Below are positions 1 through 4,713 of a DNA stretch of 9,650 nucleotides, piece after piece. The stretch spans positions 1-9,650 of the forward strand of contig CAMGRE010000092.1 of NCBI GenBank assembly GCA_946061355.1. The letters run 5' to 3'. Positions within the stretch are counted from its first letter, which is position 1. The number at the start of each line of letters is the position of its first letter. Source of the DNA: an uncultured bacterium. GTDB lineage: Bacteria; Bacillota; Clostridia; Lachnospirales; Lachnospiraceae. Both the position numbers and the translations under genes were made by a program. The notes beneath the pieces were generated by a model, which worked only from the letters and a program-made list of their open reading frames with translations, made no database searches and was not told the DNA's origin.

Positions 1-143
1 TGAACCGGAAAATCGGCTTTCTGCAGATTCCGGAACTGATCGAAGAGTGCATGAACCGTCATAAACTCATCGAAAACCCGGACATCGACCAGATCCTTGC
101 GACGGAATCGGAAGTCTATGAGATGATCGGTCAATTGGTGTGA
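1..143 (+). CDS. dxr: 1-deoxy-D-xylulose 5-phosphate reductoisomerase, C-terminal end (partial)
   Basis: Only the last 46 codons are present; the reading frame enters from the left edge (first whole codon at 3) and ends at the TGA at 141-143. The peptide, with a FLQIPELIEECM helix followed by HKLIENPDIDQILATESEVYEMI, resembles the C-terminal helical domain of Dxr, which in the family reads roughly F-x-x-I-P-x-I-I-E then a P-x-(L/I)-x-x-I-L segment. Dxr converts 1-deoxyxylulose 5-phosphate to methylerythritol 4-phosphate with NADPH in the cytoplasm. No catalytic residues are in view, so the call rests on this tail plus gene order: dxr directly before rseP, with ispG of the same pathway downstream, is common in Firmicutes. 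The gap to the rseP start is 26 nt with no terminator, so the two are probably co-transcribed. Confidence 0.72.
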   Translation, partial: NRKIGFLQIPELIEECMNRHKLIENPDIDQILATESEVYEMIGQLV

Positions 144-169
144 CAGAATAGAAAGAAGCTGGTGATAAA

Positions 170-1243
170 TTGATCTATACGATTCTTATTTTTATCTTGA
201 TATTAGGGGTGCTGATCGGCTCCCATGAACTTGGACATTTCCTGGCGGCAAAGGCAAACGGGATCACGGTGAAGGAGTTTGCGCTCGGTATGGGACCGAG
301 GCTTTGTTCCGTCACAAAAGGCGGCACGATCTATTCCATTCGTCTGCTGCCGATCGGCGGCGCCTGCATGTTCGAGGGAGAGGACGGCGCCGACAGCGAG
401 GATGCGAACGGTGCGCCGAGGGAATTGTCGGAGGGCGCATTTCCCAATGCGAGCGTCTGGGCGCGTATCTGTACGGTTGTGGCAGGTCCGCTCTTTAATT
501 TTGTCCTGGCGTATGTGTTGGCTGTGATCATCACGGCGAACAGCTATACCGACCGTCCGGTCGTGCAGGAACTGATACCGGATTATCCCGCACAGGAAGC
601 GGGAATGCAGGCGGGAGACCTGATCACGCGGATGAACGGAGAGCGGATCCACTTTGCAAAGGAGATTCAGCTCATCACGATGCTCAATGATCAGAATGCG
701 CCGATCACGGTGGAGTATGAGCGTGACGGTCAGAAGTATGAGACTGTGCTGACGCCACAGTATGATCAGAACAGCGGAAGGTATCTGCTTGGCTTTCAGG
801 GATATGCCGAGTATGTGCGCCCGAAGGGACTCGAGATTTTTACAGATGCTTTTCATGAGGTCGGATACGGTCTGAAATCCACGGTAAAGAGCCTGCGGAT
901 GATGATCGAGGGACGGGTGTCCAAGAATGATGTGGCAGGCCCTGTCTATATGGCAAAGATGGTGGATGATGTGACTGAGATGGCGAAGCCGTACGGCGTG
1001 TGGGCAGTCATTCTGAACCTGATGAATTTTGCCCTGCTGCTGTCCGTGAACCTCGGTGTGCTCAACCTCCTGCCGATTCCGGCGCTTGACGGCGGCAGAC
1101 TTGTCTTTTTGCTTCTCGAACTTGTGCGGGGCAAGCCGGTACCCGTGGAGAAAGAGGGGATGGTGCACCTGGCAGGCTTTGCGGTGCTCATGCTGTTTAT
1201 GGTGTGGGTGGTGTTTAACGACATTACCAGACTGATCGGATGA
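170..1243 (+). CDS. rseP: RseP/RasP-type site-2 intramembrane zinc metalloprotease
   Basis: A 357-residue membrane protease that cuts substrates within the lipid bilayer, such as anti-sigma factors and remnant signal peptides. The zinc site is visible: HELGH at residues 19-23 in the first membrane helix, and the third ligand in LPIPALDGG (Asp307). A PDZ domain lies at about 128-200, and GPVYMAK at 257-263 matches the family's conserved G-P region. Hydrophobic segments are at about 2-18, 100-123, 278-303 and 333-350. The start is TTG at 170: a stop codon lies in frame at 149-151, no ATG or GTG lies between, and GGTGAT at 161-166 pairs with the 16S 3' end at suitable spacing. Length is slightly shorter than the E. 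coli protein (about 450), as expected for the single-PDZ Gram-positive form. It probably shares a transcript with dxr and ends that unit, since a terminator follows. The actual substrate cannot be told from sequence. Confidence 0.95.
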   Translation: MIYTILIFILILGVLIGSHELGHFLAAKANGITVKEFALGMGPRLCSVTKGGTIYSIRLLPIGGACMFEGEDGADSEDANGAPRELSEGAFPNASVWARICTVVAGPLFNFVLAYVLAVIITANSYTDRPVVQELIPDYPAQEAGMQAGDLITRMNGERIHFAKEIQLITMLNDQNAPITVEYERDGQKYETVLTPQYDQNSGRYLLGFQGYAEYVRPKGLEIFTDAFHEVGYGLKSTVKSLRMMIEGRVSKNDVAGPVYMAKMVDDVTEMAKPYGVWAVILNLMNFALLLSVNLGVLNLLPIPALDGGRLVFLLLELVRGKPVPVEKEGMVHLAGFAVLMLFMVWVVFNDITRLIG

Positions 1244-1253
1244 TCATGATAAC

Positions 1254-1289
1254 AGGCTGTTGCAATGCGCGGCAGCCTATTGATTTTTT
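1254..1289 (+). terminator. Intrinsic terminator after rseP
   Basis: A 10-bp stem (AGGCTGTTGC at 1254-1263 with GCGGCAGCCT at 1269-1278, including two G-U pairs) encloses a 5-nt loop. It is followed five bases later by six T at 1284-1289. It starts 11 nt after the rseP stop and likely ends the dxr-rseP transcript. The offset of the T-run makes it somewhat weaker than ideal. Confidence 0.72.
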
Positions 1290-1308
1290 GCGATAAGCGT
1301 AGTACAAT
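1280..1308 (+). promoter_or_regulatory. Sigma-A-type promoter for the phosphatase-kinase unit
   Basis: TTGATT at 1280-1285 (four of six matches to the -35 consensus) is separated by exactly 17 bases from TACAAT at 1303-1308 (five of six to the -10 consensus). The predicted start of transcription is near 1314-1316. The -35 hexamer lies inside the T-tract region of the rseP terminator. There is no other equally good promoter before the phosphatase gene, though a TATGAT hexamer at 1353-1358 has only a poor -35 partner. Confidence 0.66.
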
Positions 1309-1314
1309 CTTTTC

Positions 1315-1480
1315 ACCGGAAGGATTCGTTTCCGGTTTCTGATTTATCATAATATGATGCAACTGCCGATGGCAGGAGCTATGTATTCTTTTTTCCGCGT
1401 TCGCGGGAAATATTCCATTTGGATCACAATTGATATTGCAGTTAATTTGGCATTGAAAAAACGTTTCACAGGAGATTTTT
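1315..1480 (+). other. Structured 5' leader of the phosphatase-kinase mRNA
   Basis: About 165 nt lie between the predicted transcription start and the phosphatase ATG. Three short inverted repeats are visible. ACCGGAA (1315-1321) pairs with TTCCGGT (1330-1336), right at the predicted 5' end. CTGCC (1363-1367) pairs with GGCAG (1371-1375). TTTCC (1392-1396) pairs with GGAAA (1406-1410), with further GC-rich complementarity inside. The last part is AT-rich and ends with AGGAG at 1470-1474, six bases before the ATG at 1481. I see no known riboswitch signature. An ATG at 1381 follows an AGGAG only two bases away and opens a frame that merely runs into the phosphatase gene out of frame. Confidence 0.45.
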
Positions 1481-2299
1481 ATGCAGATTACAACATCATC
1501 ATTCTGGTGGAAAGGCCGGAGTGCAGAGGTCAACCAGGATTCCCTTTCGCTGCAGCATGTGAGGCTCAGAGATGGCAGTGCGGTATTGGCGGTGGTGTGC
1601 GACGGCATAGGGAGCCTTTCAAGGGGAGAGGATGCCGGAGGCATTGCGGTACGTCATCTGACAAAGTGGTTTTACGGTGAATGCAGGGAATTGATTTTTG
1701 AAAAGAAATCCAAAGAGCTTATTCTGCTTGCCCTTCAGCGGCAGGTGTATCAGATTCAGGAACTTCTCCTGAACTTTCAGCAAAAAGAAAGGATCAGATC
1801 GGGAACAACCATGACGTGTCTCTTACTCATCAGGAGACGGTATTATATCGTTCATGTCGGGGACGGCAGATTATACCTTTTAAGGAGGCGGAGACTTCTG
1901 CCTGTCATTTGGTGGCGGAAGGCCTGGGTGAAATGCCTTACGATGGAGGATCAGGACAGGGCTGGGCGTCTGACAAAGTGTCTGGGAGCGGAATGTGCGG
2001 ACAGACCTTTTTATGACACCGGCAGGATCCGCCGGGGAAGTCTGTTCCTGCTGGGGACGGACGGAATATGGCATGGTATGGACAGGAAACGGCTGGGACA
2101 GTTGTTTGGAAATGTTTGGGGCAGAAAGAGCCCGGGGCGGATGTCCGGAAAGATTCGGGACGGAAAGCACCCGGGACAACCGGACAGAAACGTCTGCGAC
2201 AGCAGGCAGCTGCAGCGCAGACTTGAGATGATGGCACAGCAGTCGGCGGATCGAGGGAGCTTTGATAACATGGCGGCGATCGCAGTGGCAGTGGAATAG
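1481..2299 (+). CDS. PP2C-family (PPM) protein serine/threonine phosphatase
   Basis: A 272-residue soluble phosphatase that should remove phosphate from Ser/Thr residues, with the kinase encoded next to it as the obvious partner. The metal-dependent PP2C motifs appear in order: R-S-A-E-V-N-Q-D (Asp20), VCDGIGSLSRGEDAG (Asp41-Gly42), SGTT (107-110), VGDGR (126-130, a variant of the usual GDSR), GTDGIW (Asp194) and FDNMA (Asp262-Asn263). All four acidic metal ligands are retained, so it is probably active. No signal peptide or membrane helix is seen, so it is cytoplasmic. The protein is unusually basic, with arginine runs at 118-120 and 135-138. Residues 204-242 form three degenerate 13-residue repeats between the TDG and DN motifs, making that stretch clearly longer than I expect for the family. 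The start is the ATG with AGGAG at 1470-1474. The stop is 15 nt before the kinase ATG, so the two form an operon. It is not the canonical PrpC of the PASTA-kinase locus by context. Confidence 0.9.
   Translation: MQITTSSFWWKGRSAEVNQDSLSLQHVRLRDGSAVLAVVCDGIGSLSRGEDAGGIAVRHLTKWFYGECRELIFEKKSKELILLALQRQVYQIQELLLNFQQKERIRSGTTMTCLLLIRRRYYIVHVGDGRLYLLRRRRLLPVIWWRKAWVKCLTMEDQDRAGRLTKCLGAECADRPFYDTGRIRRGSLFLLGTDGIWHGMDRKRLGQLFGNVWGRKSPGRMSGKIRDGKHPGQPDRNVCDSRQLQRRLEMMAQQSADRGSFDNMAAIAVAVE
2090..2206 (+). repeat. Three degenerate 39-nt tandem repeats inside the phosphatase gene
   Basis: Units at 2090-2128, 2129-2167 and 2168-2206 each encode 13 residues: RLGQLFGNVWGRK, SPGRMSGKIRDGK and HPGQPDRNVCDSR. 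By hand count, units 1 and 2 match at 26 of 39 bases, 1 and 3 at 23, and 2 and 3 at 21, without gaps. Gly at position 3, Q/R at 4, N/K at 8, V/I at 9 and a basic last residue recur in all three. This looks like an old in-frame tandem duplication that kept the reading frame. Confidence 0.6.
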
Positions 2300-2314
2300 T
2301 TGGGAGGGATTACA

Positions 2315-3538
2315 ATGGAAAAAGAACGGTATCGGATTATAAGGAAGCTTGCAGAGGGCGGGAGCGGTGTCACCAGTCTGGTGTGGGATGAGCATCTGTC
2401 CAGGCAGTGGGTGATGAAGGAGATTACATTACAGGGAGAAGGCGGACAGACGGCGGAAGGACAGTATGATGCAGATCAGGCGGAGGGACAGTGTCAGGCA
2501 GTGCAGGCGGAGATCCGTGCGCTCACCGCCGTGCGCATGGATGGCATCCCGTTTCTGGCAGATGCATGGCGGGAGGAGAACAAGGTGTATCTGATCATGG
2601 AATATCTGGAGGGCATGACGCTGGAACAGCGTATCGCAACACAGGGGGCCATGGCGGAGACGGAGGCGGTCAGGATCGGCGTGCAGCTGGCCGTGCTTTT
2701 GCAGTATCTCCACGAGAGGACTCCTGCGCTCATTCATGGTGACATCAAGGCTTCCAATGTGATCTGCCGCAAAGATCAGGCGGATTCGGCGGCACTGCTT
2801 GATTTCGGTGCGTCATTTGTGCAGAGCGGGGAATATGACAGCAGCGGATCCGGAGGCTGCCATTATACGCCCGGCTATGCGGCACCCGAACTGATCCGGA
2901 CGGGCAGGCCTTCCATCCAGACGGATATCTATGCATTCGGGGTACTGCTTTATGCGATGGCGTCCGGGGAACTGCCGGGAGACTGTGGATGGGAGGCGAC
3001 TGCGGTGAGGCAGCAGAATCCTTTTCTGTCACCGCAGATGGAGGCAGTGATCGCAAAATGCGTGGAGCATGATCCAAAGAACCGCTATCATACGATGGAG
3101 GAAGTAAGGCTCGACCTGCTGTCGTGCGGTGAGACTGCCCTGTGTAAAAAGAATGGGGAAAAGCGGCATCGGAAGGCGGATAAGCATCTGTACCAGAGGG
3201 TGACGTCGCTGTTGTGCACGGAGGGAAAGGAAAGAGGCGTGTTGCTTCCGGCAGTGGCGGTTCTCTGTGCCTGTACCGCGCTGTTTTTGACAGTGAGAGC
3301 GCCCGGTGCAGAGGAGAGCATGGCAGCCGGAAAGACACTGCCTGTGAATCTGCGCAGTCAGTCGGGGGACAGGATCCTGGTGGATTACGGAGCGGTCTAT
3401 CATACAGGGCAGAATCCGCTGTTTGAACTCCCCGAATCCTGCTTCGTGAAAGAGCGCAGATATGAGGTCACGCTGCGCCAGAGAGACTGCGTGGACGGCA
3501 GCATCCGCGAGCGGACCTTTCTCATCTGCATGGAGTAG
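2315..3538 (+). CDS. Membrane-anchored Hanks-type Ser/Thr protein kinase without PASTA domains
   Basis: A 407-residue kinase, likely to phosphorylate proteins from the cytoplasmic face of the membrane. The N-terminal kinase domain covers about 5-270: glycine-rich loop AEGGSG (13-18), catalytic lysine in VMKEI (Lys35), helix-C Glu66 in AEIRAL, catalytic loop HGDIKASN (141-148, Asp143), DFG (163-165), AAPE (189-192), Asp204 and Arg257. The catalytic loop has HGD in place of HRD. A basic juxtamembrane stretch (278-296) leads to one membrane helix at about 308-327. About 80 outer residues follow, containing three cysteines (377, 392, 405), with no PASTA repeat and no fold I recognise. The start is ATG at 2315, with GGGAGG at 2302-2307; an in-frame TTG at 2300 would destroy that spacing. 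The gene lies 15 nt after the phosphatase gene, giving a reversible phosphorylation pair. A repeat-derived insertion sits between Lys35 and Glu66. The inner kinase role is sure; ligand and targets are unknown. Confidence 0.92.
   Translation: MEKERYRIIRKLAEGGSGVTSLVWDEHLSRQWVMKEITLQGEGGQTAEGQYDADQAEGQCQAVQAEIRALTAVRMDGIPFLADAWREENKVYLIMEYLEGMTLEQRIATQGAMAETEAVRIGVQLAVLLQYLHERTPALIHGDIKASNVICRKDQADSAALLDFGASFVQSGEYDSSGSGGCHYTPGYAAPELIRTGRPSIQTDIYAFGVLLYAMASGELPGDCGWEATAVRQQNPFLSPQMEAVIAKCVEHDPKNRYHTMEEVRLDLLSCGETALCKKNGEKRHRKADKHLYQRVTSLLCTEGKERGVLLPAVAVLCACTALFLTVRAPGAEESMAAGKTLPVNLRSQSGDRILVDYGAVYHTGQNPLFELPESCFVKERRYEVTLRQRDCVDGSIRERTFLICME
2447..2512 (+). repeat. Short tandem repeat in the kinase beta3-alphaC loop
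   Basis: The stretch encodes QTAEGQYDAD, then QAEGQCQAV, then a partial QAE. Both full units share the core GCGGA(A/G)GGACAGT followed by a T/GCA pattern. The units are 30 nt (2447-2476) and 27 nt (2477-2503), differing by one codon, with a partial third at 2504-2512. The insert lies between the catalytic lysine and the helix-C glutamate, where kinases tolerate length change. Confidence 0.55.
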
Positions 3539-3565
3539 GCAGGGAAGAAATATACCAATAGGTTA

Positions 3566-3594
3566 TGGAGTAATTCTTAATAATAGAGTATAAT
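3566..3594 (+). promoter_or_regulatory. Probable promoter for ispG-polC
   Basis: A perfect TATAAT lies at 3589-3594, in the AT-rich gap between the kinase gene and ispG. The hexamer 17 bases upstream (TGGAGT, 3566-3571) is a poor -35, and no extended -10 TG is seen. Transcription would begin near 3601, giving a leader of about 50 nt. No terminator separates the kinase gene from ispG, so read-through from the upstream promoter is also possible. Confidence 0.45.
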
Positions 3595-3611
3595 ATACGC
3601 GAAGGCAATGA

Positions 3612-3625
3612 GCAGTGTTCACTGC
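3612..3625 (+). other. Small hairpin in the ispG leader
   Basis: GCAGT (3612-3616) and ACTGC (3621-3625) form a 5-bp stem with a 4-nt loop, 25 nt before the ispG ATG and about 10 nt after the predicted transcription start. No T-run follows, so it is not a terminator. It may only protect the transcript 5' end. Confidence 0.3.
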
Positions 3626-3650
3626 GAAGCAGAAAGAGAGAGGCAGTTAT

Positions 3651-4706
3651 ATGTATCGTGACAAAACAAAAGTAATTCAGATCGGAAATAGAAAAATCGG
3701 AGGAGGGAATCCTGTCCTGATCCAGTCCATGACAAACACCAGGACGGAGGATGTGGAGGCGACTGTCGCGCAGATTTTGCGGCTGGAGGCTGCCGGCTGT
3801 GAGATCATCAGGAGTACGGTCCCTACGATCGAGGCGGCAAAGGCAATCGGAGAGATCAAGAAGCAGATCCATATTCCCATTGTTGCGGACATTCATTTTG
3901 ATTATAAGATGGCGATCGCGGCGATTGAGAACGGCGCGGATAAAATCAGAATTAATCCAGGCAATATTGGCAGCCGGGATAAGGTTGAGGCGGTCGTAAA
4001 CGCTGCGAGAGAGCGCGGTATCCCGATCCGTGTGGGCGTCAACAGCGGTTCTCTCGAGAAAGATCTCGTGGAAAAGTATGGCGGTGTCACCGCAGAGGGC
4101 ATTGTGGAGAGCGCGCTTGACAAGGTGCATATGATAGAGGAACTGGGATATGACAATCTGGTGGTGAGCATCAAATCATCGGATGTGATGATGTGTGTCA
4201 GTGCGCATGAGATCTTAGCAGAGAAGATCAATTATCCCCTGCATGTGGGAATCACAGAGTCGGGGACTGTCACGAGCGGCAATATCAAGTCGTCCGTCGG
4301 ACTCGGGATCATTCTCTATCAGGGGATCGGGGATACCATCCGTGTGTCACTGACCGGAGATCCGGTGGAGGAGATCAAGAGTGCAAAACTCATCCTGCGC
4401 ACCCTTGGGCTCAGAAAGGGTGGTATTGAGGTCGTCAGCTGCCCCACCTGCGGCAGGACGAGGATCGATCTGATCGGTCTGGCGAATCAGGTGGAGAATA
4501 TGGTTCAGGATATCCCGCTGAATCTGAAGGTGGCGGTTATGGGCTGTGCCGTCAACGGACCCGGAGAGGCCAAAGAGGCTGACATCGGAATTGCAGGCGG
4601 TGTCGGGGAAGGCTTGCTGATCAAGAAAGGTGAAATTATCCGTAAGGTGCCGGAGGCAGAGCTTTTAGAGACACTGCGGCAGGAACTTTTGAATTGGAAG
4701 GAATAA
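3651..4706 (+). CDS. ispG: 4-hydroxy-3-methylbut-2-en-1-yl diphosphate synthase (flavodoxin/ferredoxin type)
   Basis: A 351-residue cytoplasmic iron-sulfur enzyme that reductively opens methylerythritol 2,4-cyclodiphosphate to HMBPP, the next-to-last step of the MEP isoprenoid pathway. The N-terminal TIM-barrel part includes VLIQSMTNTRTEDVEATV, IVADIHFDYKMA and KIRINPGNIG. The C-terminal part holds the [4Fe-4S] ligands SCPTCGRT (Cys264, Cys267), MGCAVNGPGEA (Cys299) and the family's conserved Glu306. Length is typical of the short bacterial form without the insert domain seen in plants. I chose ATG 3651 over an in-frame GTG at 3615, because GAGAGAGG ending at 3643 gives a 7-base spacing and the family begins with a short R-x-K-T-x-x-I-x-(I/V)-G segment. 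It ends 7 nt before polC, so the two are co-transcribed, and it shares its pathway with the dxr remnant at the left edge. Confidence 0.97.
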   Translation: MYRDKTKVIQIGNRKIGGGNPVLIQSMTNTRTEDVEATVAQILRLEAAGCEIIRSTVPTIEAAKAIGEIKKQIHIPIVADIHFDYKMAIAAIENGADKIRINPGNIGSRDKVEAVVNAARERGIPIRVGVNSGSLEKDLVEKYGGVTAEGIVESALDKVHMIEELGYDNLVVSIKSSDVMMCVSAHEILAEKINYPLHVGITESGTVTSGNIKSSVGLGIILYQGIGDTIRVSLTGDPVEEIKSAKLILRTLGLRKGGIEVVSCPTCGRTRIDLIGLANQVENMVQDIPLNLKVAVMGCAVNGPGEAKEADIGIAGGVGEGLLIKKGEIIRKVPEAELLETLRQELLNWKE

Positions 4707-4713
4707 AAAGAGC

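Noticed and set aside
203..1168. A 321-codon open frame on the minus strand opposite rseP
   Set aside because: It is antisense to a gene with clear protease motifs, its product is His/Arg-rich with no recognisable domain, and it has no promoter or ribosome site that I can see; it follows from the codon bias of rseP.
1354..1680. A 108-codon + strand frame in the leader of the phosphatase gene
   Set aside because: Two thirds of it overlap the phosphatase gene in another frame with Arg/Gly/Cys-rich shadow composition. The internal ATG at 1381 has AGGAG only two bases away, too close for normal initiation.
2300..2314. TTG at 2300 as the kinase start
   Set aside because: The ATG at 2315 has GGGAGG seven bases upstream, and the kinase domain begins directly after it; starting at 2300 would place the ribosome site inside the coding sequence.
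3615..3650. GTG at 3615 as the ispG start
   Set aside because: The extra 12 residues do not resemble the family N-terminus, the GTG falls in a hairpin, and ATG 3651 has a well spaced GAGAGAGG.
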